Below, one piece after another: positions 16,628 through 24,990 of a DNA stretch of 64,000 nt. The position numbers were made by a program, and so were the translations under genes. The stretch is from Paractinoplanes atraurantiacus (GTDB lineage: Bacteria > Actinomycetota > Actinomycetes > Mycobacteriales > Micromonosporaceae): assembly GCF_900215205.1 (NCBI RefSeq), contig NZ_OBDY01000007.1:186001-250000 (forward strand). Reading direction: 5' to 3'. The notes under the pieces were generated by a model. The model had not been told where the DNA came from. It did not search any database and worked only from the letters and a program-made list of their open reading frames with translations. Every line of letters starts with the position of its first letter. Position 1 is the stretch's first letter.

Positions 16628-16831
16628 ATGCCCAAGGCACAACCGGTCCGCCCGCTGAGCACCCCCGCCATCTCCGCGCGGCTGCTCTGGACCGCCTTCG
16701 CGGTTGTCTCCCTGATGCTGCTGCTCACCTACCTGGTCGCCTTCGACCAGGGCGCGGTGTCGCGCAGCGGCATGTTCCTGCACGAGCTCATGCACGACGG
16801 CCGTCACCTGCTCGGCGTCCCGTGCCACTGA
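16628..16831 (+). CDS. cbtB: cobalt transporter subunit CbtB
   Basis: A 67-residue protein with one transmembrane helix (LLWTAFAVVSLMLLLTYLVAF) and a histidine-rich C-terminus (FLHELMHDGRHLLGVPCH) likely to bind metal. Length, topology, the riboswitch upstream and CbtA downstream fit the CbtAB putative cobalt uptake system. The ATG follows AGGAGG by 10 bases and the stop overlaps the cbtA GTG by 10 bases. Confidence 0.85.
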   Translation: MPKAQPVRPLSTPAISARLLWTAFAVVSLMLLLTYLVAFDQGAVSRSGMFLHELMHDGRHLLGVPCH

Positions 16832-17592
16832 CCGAGGGCAAACCCGCGCTCGGTTACGGCGCTCTGCTGATCCGGGGCCTGCTCGCCGGCCTCATCGCCG
16901 GTCTGCTGGCCGGCTGCTTCGCGTACGTGGCGGGCGAACCCAAGGTGGACGCCGCCATCGCCATCGAGGAAGCCAACGCCCACGCCGACGGCGCGGCCGC
17001 GGATCACCACGACGAGGAACTGGTCGGCCGCGACGCCCAGAAAGGCGGCCTGTTCCTGGCCACCGGCCTGTACGGCGCGGCCATGGGCGGGCTGCTCGCC
17101 ACGGCGTACACCCTGCTGCGCCGCCGCCTGCGTACCCCGAGCGACACCCGCGCCGCGCTCAGCCTGGCCGGCGCCGCCCTGCTCGGCGTCGTCCTGGTCC
17201 CGTACGTGAAATATCCGCCCAACCCGCCCGCCGTCGGCAACCCGGCCACCATCGACCAGCGCACCATCAGCTACCTGGCCATCCTCGTGATCGGCCTGGT
17301 CGCCGTCTGGGCGTCCGTCGTCGCCGCCCGCACCCAGCGGGCCGAGTGGCGCCAGGCCATCGCCGCCGTGACCGGCTTCCTGGTCGTGGTCGCCGTCGGC
17401 TACCTGCTGCTGCCCACCGTCGACGAGGTACCCGACACGTTCCCGGCCGACCTGCTGTGGAACTTCCGCCTCGCGTCGCTGGGCACCCAGGTCCTGCTGT
17501 GGACCGCCCTGGGCCTGGCCTTCGCCGCCCTGCTCACGGCCCGCCGCACCCCGGCCACCCAGCCCGGCCGCGAAACCGTCGCCGCCGGCTAG
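16822..17592 (+). CDS. cbtA: cobalt transporter subunit CbtA
   Basis: A 256-residue membrane protein with about five helices: LLIRGLLAGLIAGLLAGCF (15-33), a loop with the metal-ligand candidate HADGAAADHHDEE, then FLATGLYGAAMGGLLAT, LAGAALLGVVLVPYVKYPPNPPAVG, LAILVIGLVAVWASV, VTGFLVVVAVGYLLL and LLWTALGLAFAALL. The KYPPNPPAVG segment is characteristic of CbtA. It likely forms the cobalt channel with CbtB; control is by the cobalamin riboswitch. It ends 22 bases before a convergent kinase-like gene. Confidence 0.85.
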   Translation: MPLTEGKPALGYGALLIRGLLAGLIAGLLAGCFAYVAGEPKVDAAIAIEEANAHADGAAADHHDEELVGRDAQKGGLFLATGLYGAAMGGLLATAYTLLRRRLRTPSDTRAALSLAGAALLGVVLVPYVKYPPNPPAVGNPATIDQRTISYLAILVIGLVAVWASVVAARTQRAEWRQAIAAVTGFLVVVAVGYLLLPTVDEVPDTFPADLLWNFRLASLGTQVLLWTALGLAFAALLTARRTPATQPGRETVAAG

Positions 17593-17606
17593 CCGCCCCC
17601 GGGCGG
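17593..17606. terminator. short GC hairpin between convergent genes
   Basis: CCGCCC and GGGCGG pair around two bases directly after the cbtA stop. It is weak and has no T-run; it could serve both cbtA and the convergent kinase gene. Confidence 0.3.
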
Positions 17607-17614
17607 GCGAGGAG

Positions 17615-18637
17615 TCACAGCACCTCGTCCGCCCACCGGGCCACCACGGCCAGCACCGGTCCCCGGCCGGCCACCATCGCCTCGATACCCCGGCTGTCGT
17701 AGCCCGGCTTGCGCCCCCACCCGGCCGCCGCGGCCATCACCATCCGCGGCGCCAGCCAGAAATACTTCGCCGCCCCGCACGCCATCACCGCCCGCCGGAC
17801 GGTGCCGTCATCGACAGCACCGTCAAGGCCGCGCCGGTACTGCTCGCCCACCACGGCCAGCACCTCGTCGAGCACGGAAATGTCGATCAGCCCGTCGAGG
17901 AACGTGTCCAAAGCCAGATTCGCCGCGTCCTCACCGATCGCCCCCGGCCCCACGTACGCCCAGTCCAGCAACACCGGCCCGTCCGCCGCGAACACCAGAT
18001 TCATCGGCCACACATCGTGGTGGCACAGCGTCCGCGGCAGCCCGTCGGTCACCGCCAAAATCTCGTGCCGCCGCTCCCACAACCGCCGAAGACCGTCACG
18101 CACCGGCTTCGCCCAGCCCGCCACGATCGTCGGATGCTCCCAGTCGAGCTCCTCGTCCACCGGCTGCGCCAGCGTGTAATCACGCAGCCAGTCCCGGGCC
18201 AGCCACTTCTCTGCCGGCGGCCCACCGATCCACTCCTTCTGCGCGGCACCGAGCCGAAACGCCACATCACCCAGCTCACCCGGACCGCCCGCCGGACCAG
18301 GCTTGCCCCGCACCTCCTCGAGCCACAACGCCACCGAGCCGTCCACTCGCGGCACCACCTCCAGAAGCCGCGGCCCCCGCAGCCCCGGGAACGCCCGCGC
18401 CGCCAGCCCCGACGCATAAACCTCAGCCTCACGACGCCAATAGTTGAAGTGCCCCGGATCGTCGCTGGCCGCCAAATGCGCCGCCGCCCCCTCCCGCCGC
18501 GGCGTAGCCACCTTCACCACCGCCGACCCACCATCACGGCGGACCCGCCACACCCCACCGGTGACCTCGTTCGCAGTGCTGTGCACCAACTCCTCGACAG
18601 CCCAACCGGGTCGCATCAGATCCTCGGGAATCAGCAC
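17615..18637 (-). CDS. APH-fold phosphotransferase
   Basis: A 340-residue protein of the aminoglycoside phosphotransferase superfamily. The catalytic loop is LCHHDVWPMNLVF (Asp and Asn present) and the metal-binding Asp is in VLLDWAYVG. The N-terminal lobe has VVKVATPRREG, with the Lys expected to hold ATP. The substrate is unknown. Monocistronic, divergent from the DUF4037 gene. Confidence 0.8.
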   Translation of the reverse strand: MLIPEDLMRPGWAVEELVHSTANEVTGGVWRVRRDGGSAVVKVATPRREGAAAHLAASDDPGHFNYWRREAEVYASGLAARAFPGLRGPRLLEVVPRVDGSVALWLEEVRGKPGPAGGPGELGDVAFRLGAAQKEWIGGPPAEKWLARDWLRDYTLAQPVDEELDWEHPTIVAGWAKPVRDGLRRLWERRHEILAVTDGLPRTLCHHDVWPMNLVFAADGPVLLDWAYVGPGAIGEDAANLALDTFLDGLIDISVLDEVLAVVGEQYRRGLDGAVDDGTVRRAVMACGAAKYFWLAPRMVMAAAAGWGRKPGYDSRGIEAMVAGRGPVLAVVARWADEVL

Positions 18638-18744
18638 GGGCCCGAGATTACCGGCCGGCGCGCCCCGCCGGTTGGCCCCTGTGGACAGACGAAGATCTGT
18701 GGATAACTCCGGATCATGTCAGGGGCGGCCGCTACCTTGCGCCC

Positions 18745-19785
18745 ATGCCTGAATTCCTGCCCGGCCTCACCCTCGCCCGCCACTTCTACTTCGAAGCCGT
18801 ACGGCCTCTACTCGGCGACCTTCCCCACGCGGCCGCGCGGCTCGGACCCGGCTCCGACGTGCTCGGCTTCGACACCGAGCGCTCCACCGACCACGACTGG
18901 GGCCCGCGCCTCGAACTGTTCGTCGACGACCCCGGCGACCTGCACGACATGCTCGCCCGCCGCCTGCCCAAACGGGTCCGCGGCTGGCCCACCCACTTCG
19001 CACCACCCGGCGCCCGGGTCCGCTCCATGTCCCACACCGACGGCGACGTCGAGCACTACGTCCGCATCCGGTCGTTCCCCGCCTGGTGCCGTGACCTGCT
19101 CGGCTTCGACCCGGCCGGCGGCATCGGGCTGCTCGACTGGCTCGCCACACCCTGGCAGCGCCTCGCCGAGTTCACCGGCGGCGCCGTCTTCCACGACCCC
19201 GGCGACGTGCTCACCGCCGCCCGCGAGGGCCTGTCCTGGTACCCGCCCGACGTGTGGCGCCACGTGCTGGCCTGCCAATGGCAGCGCATCAGCCAGGAGG
19301 AAGCCTTCCCGGCCCGCGCCGCCGAAACCGGCGACGAGCTCGGCGCCCGCATGCTGACCGCCCGCCTGTGCCGCGACGTGGCCCGCCTCATCCTGCTGCA
19401 GGAGCGCCGCTGGCCCCCGTACGCCAAATGGCTCACCCGCGCCCTGCCCGAAGACCTCACCGTCGCCGCGCTGCTCGCCGCCCTGCGCACCGCCGACACC
19501 ACCGACCGGGAGAACGCGCTCTGCGCCGCCCTGGAGATGGCCGCCCTCCGGCAGAACGACCTCGGCCTCAGCGCCGAGCAACCCCCGGCCCGCCGCCCGT
19601 TCTTCGACCGCGGCTACGCCGTGATCGGCGCCGGCCGCTTCGCCGAGGCCCTGCGCGACGCCATCACCGACCCCACCGTGCGCGCCCTGCCGTTGACCGG
19701 CTGCGCCGACCAGATCATCGACAGTACGGACGTGCTCACCGACGCCCGCCTGACCCGCGCCGTCGTCGCCGCCACCCTGCCCTAG
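18745..19785 (+). CDS. DUF4037 nucleotidyltransferase-fold protein
   Basis: A 346-residue protein. Near the N-terminus GSDVLGFDTERSTDHDWGPR resembles the glycine/aspartate active-site loop of nucleotidyltransferase-fold proteins, and the C-terminal half is helical. This fits the DUF4037 family; its reaction is unknown. A TACCTT box 6 bases before the ATG suggests a leaderless mRNA. Its TAG stop and the TAG of the convergent HAD gene share the bases CTAG. Confidence 0.7.
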   Translation: MPEFLPGLTLARHFYFEAVRPLLGDLPHAAARLGPGSDVLGFDTERSTDHDWGPRLELFVDDPGDLHDMLARRLPKRVRGWPTHFAPPGARVRSMSHTDGDVEHYVRIRSFPAWCRDLLGFDPAGGIGLLDWLATPWQRLAEFTGGAVFHDPGDVLTAAREGLSWYPPDVWRHVLACQWQRISQEEAFPARAAETGDELGARMLTARLCRDVARLILLQERRWPPYAKWLTRALPEDLTVAALLAALRTADTTDRENALCAALEMAALRQNDLGLSAEQPPARRPFFDRGYAVIGAGRFAEALRDAITDPTVRALPLTGCADQIIDSTDVLTDARLTRAVVAATLP

Positions 19786-20462
19786 AACGGAGACCGATCA
19801 TGTACGACCAGACGCACCACCTGCGCCAAACCGGTGACGACACCGTCCCCGGTCACCGCCGCGCCCCGATCGAGGGTCACACCCCGATAACCCAGATCCC
19901 GCGCCGCCGCGACCAACACCGGATCATCGTCCACGAACAGGCACTGCGCCGGTTCCAGGGCGAGCAGCCGGCTTCCCTCGGCATACATCCGCGGGTCCGG
20001 CTTGCGGCAGCCGAGCACCTCGGAGATGACGAAACCCGCGAAGAAGCCCGCGATGCCGAGCCCGGCGAAGACCGCCTCGAGCCCGGCCCAGTTGTCCGAG
20101 ACCACCGACATGCCGATCCCCCGCTCCCGCAACTGCTCCAGAGCCGGCCGCACGTCCGGGTAGGCCTCGATGACCGGCCCGGCCGCCGGGGCCTCCAGCT
20201 CCCACAGCAACGCCGCCGACGGCCGCTCGATCCCCAGCGCGGCCAGGATCGCCCGGTGATAGCGGGCGCGTTCCACGGTCCCCGGCCCGGCGTCCAGCAC
20301 CCGCTGGCCCACGGCGAACGCCGGCGCGAACAATTCGGGCCGCAGCCCGGGATGGTGGGCCAGCACGATGGTCTCGAAGTCGTAGCGCGGATTCCACCGC
20401 CCACCCACCGGCCGTGTCAGCACCCCACCCGCGTCGAACAACACCCCGCGGATCCGCACCAC
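19782..20462 (-). CDS. HAD-superfamily hydrolase (HAD-IA, YihX-like)
   Basis: A 226-residue HAD phosphatase-type protein. Motif I is GVLFDAGGVLTRP (nucleophile Asp, with the D-x-G-G variant seen in YihX-like proteins). Motif II is MSVVSDNW, motif III the Lys in GCRKPDPRMY, and motif IV CLFVDDDPV. The substrate is unknown. The GTG at 20462 has AGGAGG 7 bases upstream, so I prefer it to the longer frame starting at 20510. It is divergent from the ArsR gene, 48 bases away. Confidence 0.8.
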   Translation of the reverse strand: MVRIRGVLFDAGGVLTRPVGGRWNPRYDFETIVLAHHPGLRPELFAPAFAVGQRVLDAGPGTVERARYHRAILAALGIERPSAALLWELEAPAAGPVIEAYPDVRPALEQLRERGIGMSVVSDNWAGLEAVFAGLGIAGFFAGFVISEVLGCRKPDPRMYAEGSRLLALEPAQCLFVDDDPVLVAAARDLGYRGVTLDRGAAVTGDGVVTGLAQVVRLVVHDRSPF

Positions 20463-20510
20463 ACCCCCACCTCCTGGACAGGTTTTCTTTTCGGTGACAG
20501 GGTCGATCAC

Positions 20511-21101
20511 ATGGACGACATCGCCGTCATCGAAGACCCCGCGGCCGCCGAGATCTCCCTCGACCCCATCCGCAGCCGCCTGCTCGCCGAGTTAGCCGAA
20601 CCCGGCTCCGCCACCACCCTCGCCGGCAAAATCGGCCTCCCCCGCCAAAAAGTCAACTACCACCTGCGCACCCTCGAACAACACGGCCTCGTCCACCTCG
20701 TCGAAGAACGACGCAAAGGCAACGTCACCGAACGCCTCATGCAAGCCACCGCCGCCTCCTACGTCATCTCCCCCAGCGCCCTGCCCACCGTCGCCCCCGA
20801 CCCCAGCCGCGCCCCCGACCGCCTCTCCGCCCGCTGGCTGCTCGCCCTCGCCGCCCGCCTCGTCCGCGACGTCGGCACCCTCATCACCGGCGCCACCACC
20901 GCCCGGCAACGCGTCGCCACCTACGCCCTCGACGGCGAGATCCGCTTCGCCACCCCCGCCGACCGCGCCGCCTTCGCCGAGGAACTCACCGCCACCATCA
21001 CCAGCCTCATCGCCCGCCACCACAGCGACACAGGCCGCAAACACCGCCTCGTCCTCGCCGTCCACCCCGCCCTCGACTCCGCCGCCGGCCAGGAGAAATG
21101 A
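20511..21101 (+). CDS. ArsR-family winged-helix regulator
   Basis: A 196-residue transcription factor. The winged helix is at residues about 20-80 (DPIRSRLLAELAEPGSATTL, GLPRQKVNYHLRTLEQHGLV, then LVEERRKGNVTERLMQ). No metal-binding Cys cluster is seen, so it is not a classical metal sensor. The downstream SRPBCC gene overlaps by ATGA. ArsR-SRPBCC pairs are common in actinobacteria, the second protein probably binding a lipophilic ligand. The 48-base divergent gap to the HAD gene leaves little room for a leader. Confidence 0.85.
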   Translation: MDDIAVIEDPAAAEISLDPIRSRLLAELAEPGSATTLAGKIGLPRQKVNYHLRTLEQHGLVHLVEERRKGNVTERLMQATAASYVISPSALPTVAPDPSRAPDRLSARWLLALAARLVRDVGTLITGATTARQRVATYALDGEIRFATPADRAAFAEELTATITSLIARHHSDTGRKHRLVLAVHPALDSAAGQEK

Positions 21102-21808
21102 CCATGGGAAAGGACTACGAGATCCACCTCGACACCACCGTCGACACCGACCCCGAACACGTCTGGGACGCCATCGCCACCGGCCCCGGCATCTCCTCCT
21201 GGTACATCGGCAAGACCGAAACCGACAACGACACCGTCCGTACGGCCTTCGGCCGCACCGCCTTCCCCACCGCCACCGTCACCAGCAACGACCCGCCCCA
21301 CCACTTCGCCTACCGCACCGACACCACACCCGACGGCCGCTTCCAAGCCTTCGACTTCCTCATCGAGGGCAACGACCGCTCCGCCACCACCCTGCGCGCC
21401 GTCACCAGCGGCTTCCTGCCCGGCGACGACTGGGCCGACGAATACGAGGCCATGAGCCACGGCATCGCCCTGTTCAACGCCACCCTGACCACCTACCTGC
21501 AGCACTTCCCGGGACGCACCGCCACCCCCGTCACCGCCTTCGGCCCACCCGTCACCGACTGGCCCGCCGCCTGGACCGCGCTGCACAAAACCCTCGGACT
21601 GCCCCCACAACCCCGGCCCGGCGACCACACCCACGACGGCGGGGAGGTCTACCACGCCAGCCACCACACCCTCGGCATCCGCACACCCGACGCCCTGCAC
21701 CGCTACATCCGCGGCTTCCGCGGCCCGATGATCGCCGCCCACGAGCTGTTCGACCCCACCGCCACCACCGACCCCGGCCACTGGGCCCAACTCCTCAGAC
21801 CGGCCTGA
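21098..21808 (+). CDS. SRPBCC (AHSA1-like) domain protein
   Basis: A 236-residue START/Bet v1-fold protein. The opening EIHLDTTVDTDPEHVWDAI and ISSWYIGKTE are typical of AHSA1-type SRPBCC domains, and GDDWADEYEAMSHG ends the domain. The C-terminal 80 residues are an extra segment of unclear role. It is translationally coupled to the ArsR regulator; a role in sensing or modifying a hydrophobic compound is inferred from that pairing. Confidence 0.8.
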   Translation: MTMGKDYEIHLDTTVDTDPEHVWDAIATGPGISSWYIGKTETDNDTVRTAFGRTAFPTATVTSNDPPHHFAYRTDTTPDGRFQAFDFLIEGNDRSATTLRAVTSGFLPGDDWADEYEAMSHGIALFNATLTTYLQHFPGRTATPVTAFGPPVTDWPAAWTALHKTLGLPPQPRPGDHTHDGGEVYHASHHTLGIRTPDALHRYIRGFRGPMIAAHELFDPTATTDPGHWAQLLRPA

Positions 21809-22535
21809 CCTCGGCCAGCCGCTTGACCGAATAGTCGTCGTCCCAGCAGACGGCGGCCTCCCACGCCGCAGACGCCTGCGCCGCGACATCCAGGGCGTCG
21901 TCGTCGAAGCCGGCCGCATTACCGGGCAGCACCAGATCAAGGTCAGGGACATCGACGTGCGACTCGTCCCAATCGATCAACGCGACCCGGGCCGCCGTCA
22001 CCAGAATGTTGCGAGGATTGGGATCACCGTGCACGACACACGTCTCACGACCCGCCAGCCGCGCCCACGCCGCCCGGCACCGGGCCACGCCCTCCGGCGG
22101 CATCGCACCCAGGTCGACCTTCGTCCCCGTCTCCACATGCAACAGATCAGCCGACGAACGCCAGCCCGGACGCTGCGGCCAGCCTCGCGTCAACCGATGC
22201 ACCTCCCGCAGCGTGCCCGCCACCCGGCGCCAATCATCCGGCGACTCCGGCGGACCACCCTCCAGATAGGTCATCACCACCACACCATCGGCGAACAACC
22301 GGCCGTCCGCCGCCGGGATCGGCACCGGCACCGTCAGACCCTCACGGTCGAGATGAACAAGCAGATCCGTCTCCCACGCCAGGTCAGCGTCGCTCCGCCT
22401 ACCCAGACGCGCCACCGCAAGCCGCCCACCGACCCGCACACTCCACACGTCGTTGGCGACACCACCCGCGAGCGGCTCCACCCGAACGACGTCCTCACCC
22501 CACTGCCTCAACGCCTCCCAGCCCACCGGCCACAC
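21795..22535 (-). CDS. APH-fold phosphotransferase
   Basis: A 246-residue phosphotransferase with VVHGDPNPRNIL (catalytic Asp, Asn) and VALIDWDESHVD (metal Asp). The N-terminal lobe has VEPLAGGVANDVWSVRV. The frame is open to 22700 but the domain starts near the GTG at 22535 or the GTG at 22526, which has AAGG upstream. Its tail overlaps the convergent SRPBCC gene by 14 bases. Substrate unknown. Confidence 0.8.
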   Translation of the reverse strand: MWPVGWEALRQWGEDVVRVEPLAGGVANDVWSVRVGGRLAVARLGRRSDADLAWETDLLVHLDREGLTVPVPIPAADGRLFADGVVVMTYLEGGPPESPDDWRRVAGTLREVHRLTRGWPQRPGWRSSADLLHVETGTKVDLGAMPPEGVARCRAAWARLAGRETCVVHGDPNPRNILVTAARVALIDWDESHVDVPDLDLVLPGNAAGFDDDALDVAAQASAAWEAAVCWDDDYSVKRLAEVRPV

Positions 22536-22620
22536 CTTACGGCGCTCCGGCCACCCTGAAACCCGCGCTGTTACGGTGAGCGCCCCCAACCAGGCGCGAC
22601 CAACCGCAGGAGGTACGCGC

Positions 22621-23679
22621 GTGGCAAACCGGCCGACGGCCGCGCACCGGCACACGCTCGCCGCCGTCACCGCCGTGACACTGGCGCTGCTGGCCTTCAC
22701 CGCCGACTACGTCGACGGCGGAGCCGGGCAGGTCATGGTCTCCCTGACCAGCAGCGGCTTCGCCTGGGGACTCGCCGCGCTGCTCACCGGGCACTACGGC
22801 CGCAACGCCCGGCACGCCGCCGCGACGGCCACCACCACACTGGTGATCGCCACGGTCTGCTACTACCTGCTGATCCTGCTGGTCAGCCGGCGATGGAGCG
22901 GCGGAACACTGCAGGACGGCACCTCCGCCGACCTGTACGGGCTCCGCTCCGTCGCCATCATGGCCACTTTCTGGCTGGCCGGATCGCTGGTCGCCGGACC
23001 ACTGCTCGGCCTGCTCGGATACGCGATCCGCGCCGCCCCGCAAGACGCCGCCCGTCAACAGGCCGCCCCGCAAGACGCCCCGCAAGACGCCGCCCGGCAA
23101 AACGACCCTCCGCGAAACGACCTCCGGCAAACCGGCGACTCGCGAAACGTCGCCCACGGACTCGCGCATGACGCCGCAGGGCCGGGAAACCCCCGTCTGC
23201 GAGCGCATGACGCCGCACGGACCGACAACCGCCGGCCGCGACAAGGAAAGGCTCCCCGGCACCACGATGACGTGGTTGCCGCAGCCGCTCCCGACAACCG
23301 TGCCGGTGGGCGCGCCACGGCCGCTCACGGCGACCGCGCCGAGCGACCTGCCGCAGTCGCTCCCGAACAGCGCGCCAAGCGGCTCGCCGCAGTCGCCGTG
23401 GGGGTCGCGTGTGGGCTACTGAGCGGTGAAGGCTGGTCCGCGATGGCAGCCGCGCCGCCGTGGGAGCTTCTGTCGGCCGGAGATGGCGCGGCGATCCTTC
23501 ACGGGTTCGTCATCGCCAACGCTGTGCGGGTGGGGCTGCCCGTAGCCGTGCTCGTGTGGCTTGCTTCCACCCGGCGGCTGTGGCGGCACTGGCCGCTGAT
23601 GCTGATTGCCGCGGTGTCGAGCGCCGCCGGCACGGCGCTGCTATGGCGACTGCTTCACGTCGTCTACGCGTATCTCTGA
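22621..23679 (+). CDS. integral membrane protein with repetitive polar insert
   Basis: A 352-residue protein. Four helices lie in the first 140 residues (LAAVTAVTLALLAFTADYV, VMVSLTSSGFAWGLAALLTG, TTTLVIATVCYYLLILLVS, FWLAGSLVAGPLLGLLGYAI). A polar insert at about 140-260 is rich in Gln/Asp/Arg/Ala with a repeating APQDAARQ unit. Three more helices close the protein (LAAVAVGVACGLLSGEGW, VRVGLPVAVLVWLAS, LMLIAAVSSAAGTALLW). The layout recalls DUF6518-like proteins, but I am not sure. The GTG follows GGAGG by 7 bases. Divergent from the kinase gene. Confidence 0.65.
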   Translation: MANRPTAAHRHTLAAVTAVTLALLAFTADYVDGGAGQVMVSLTSSGFAWGLAALLTGHYGRNARHAAATATTTLVIATVCYYLLILLVSRRWSGGTLQDGTSADLYGLRSVAIMATFWLAGSLVAGPLLGLLGYAIRAAPQDAARQQAAPQDAPQDAARQNDPPRNDLRQTGDSRNVAHGLAHDAAGPGNPRLRAHDAARTDNRRPRQGKAPRHHDDVVAAAAPDNRAGGRATAAHGDRAERPAAVAPEQRAKRLAAVAVGVACGLLSGEGWSAMAAAPPWELLSAGDGAAILHGFVIANAVRVGLPVAVLVWLASTRRLWRHWPLMLIAAVSSAAGTALLWRLLHVVYAYL

Positions 23680-23704
23680 CGCTCCCCGCCCAAAGGCAAC
23701 AGGC

Positions 23705-23780
23705 GGGATGCCGTTGATTCCTTTTTGTCTTTTGCCTTCGACGTGCGGCGCAGCGCACGTCGTTTATAGCGTCCTAGGAT
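23705..23780 (+). repeat. two-part dispersed repeat, copy A
   Basis: GCCGTTGATTCCTTTTTG near the left end and GTCCTAGGAT at the right end recur, with nearly the same distance, at 38120-38194. Start-to-start distance of the two blocks is 67 bases here and 66 in copy B. The sequence between is not conserved. The 8-base core TCCTAGGA is a perfect palindrome. Both copies lie just upstream of a + strand gene. Confidence 0.7.
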
Positions 23781-23844
23781 GATGAATTGGGGTCGGTGTG
23801 GTGGCGGGAAGTCCGGTGGTGTGGGGCCTAGGGTTGATCTCGCG

Positions 23845-24990
23845 ATGAACGAGAACGACACCGCCTCCGAGACCCGTCCCTGCGCTCACTGTGGACGGCC
23901 TGTTCCGCAGCGCTCGTCGGCCGGGCGGCCCTTCCGGTACTGCCGGGACAACGACGGGGAGTGCCAGCGCGCCTCCCGCAACGTTCGCATGCGGCACCGG
24001 GCCTCGCCGGGGCTGGCCGGGCAGGTGGCCCGCACCTGGGAGGTGGTCGACCGGCTCGATCAGCTCGTGGGCGGGCTGTCCGAGGCGCTGCACTCCGAGC
24101 TCTCCCCCGCCGGCGTCGAACGTCAGGTGGCCGAGATCCGGGCCGAGACGTCGGGGAGCATCGCCGCGGCCCACACCGAACGCGACGACGCCCGCCGCGA
24201 CGCCGAGCGGGCGGCCGCCGAGGCGTCGGCCGCTCAACAACTGGCCGCGGCCGCCACCGCGGAACGCGACGAGGCGCAGCATCAGGCCGAGGAGTCGGCG
24301 CGGGTGGCCGAGCAGGCCGCCAAGGACGCCGAGCAGGCGCAGGCCGAGCGCGACGAGGCCCGCCGGGAGGCCACGGCCGCGGCGGCGCTCAAGGAACGGG
24401 CGGAAGCCGACCGGGACGCGGCCCGCGACGAGCTGGCGGTCGCGCGGTCGGAGCTTCAGGACGTACGCCGTGACCGTGAGGCCACCGAGCGGGACCTGGC
24501 CGCCGCGCTGCGCGACGCCGAGACCGCCGCCCAGCGGGGTGAGCAGCTGCGCCGCGAACGTGACGCCGCCCGCGACGAGTCCCGCCGCCTCGACGCCGAG
24601 CTCGCCACCGCCCGCCGCGAGGCCACCGAGCAGCGTGAGACGGCAGACAAGACCCTTGCTGGTGTACGCCGGGACGCCGCCGACAACCGCAAGGCCTTCG
24701 AGGCCGAGCTGGCCCAGGCCCACCGCGACATCGCCGAGGCCCGCGCCGAACGCGACGCCCTGCGCGCCCTGCGCGACGACCTGGACCGAGCCGCCCGCGA
24801 CCGCGCCGACCTCGAACGCCGCCTAGCCACGGCCCAGTCCGACGCCGAGACCGCACAGACCCGCGCCGCCCAACTGTCCACCCAGGTCAGCGACCTGGCC
24901 TCCGCCCTGGCCTCACTCGGCAGCACTCGCCCGGCCCCGACCCAGCCCGGCCCGGCCGACCACACCCCGGCCCAACCGTCCCCCGCATAA
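23845..24990 (+). CDS. zinc-finger plus coiled-coil protein
   Basis: A 381-residue protein. Residues about 10-45 hold a Cys-rich module (CAHCGRPVPQ, FRYCRDNDGECQRASR) likely to bind zinc. Residues about 90-350 are one long heptad-rich coiled coil dominated by Ala, Arg, Glu and Asp (RDDARRDAERAAAEASAAQQ and similar). The tail is Pro-rich and probably disordered. This resembles actinobacterial proteins of unknown role that pair a small HTH/zinc module with a filament-forming coiled coil. The ATG at 23845 is chosen over a start at 23779 that would add a Gly-rich leader. Confidence 0.65.
   Translation: MNENDTASETRPCAHCGRPVPQRSSAGRPFRYCRDNDGECQRASRNVRMRHRASPGLAGQVARTWEVVDRLDQLVGGLSEALHSELSPAGVERQVAEIRAETSGSIAAAHTERDDARRDAERAAAEASAAQQLAAAATAERDEAQHQAEESARVAEQAAKDAEQAQAERDEARREATAAAALKERAEADRDAARDELAVARSELQDVRRDREATERDLAAALRDAETAAQRGEQLRRERDAARDESRRLDAELATARREATEQRETADKTLAGVRRDAADNRKAFEAELAQAHRDIAEARAERDALRALRDDLDRAARDRADLERRLATAQSDAETAQTRAAQLSTQVSDLASALASLGSTRPAPTQPGPADHTPAQPSPA

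Noticed and set aside
20592..21065. 157-codon Gly/Val/Asp-rich frame on the - strand
   Set aside because: Mirror of the ArsR gene, no ribosome site, low-complexity composition.
23764..24723. 319-codon frame on the - strand
   Set aside because: Antisense of the coiled-coil gene; composition mirrors the heptad repeats.
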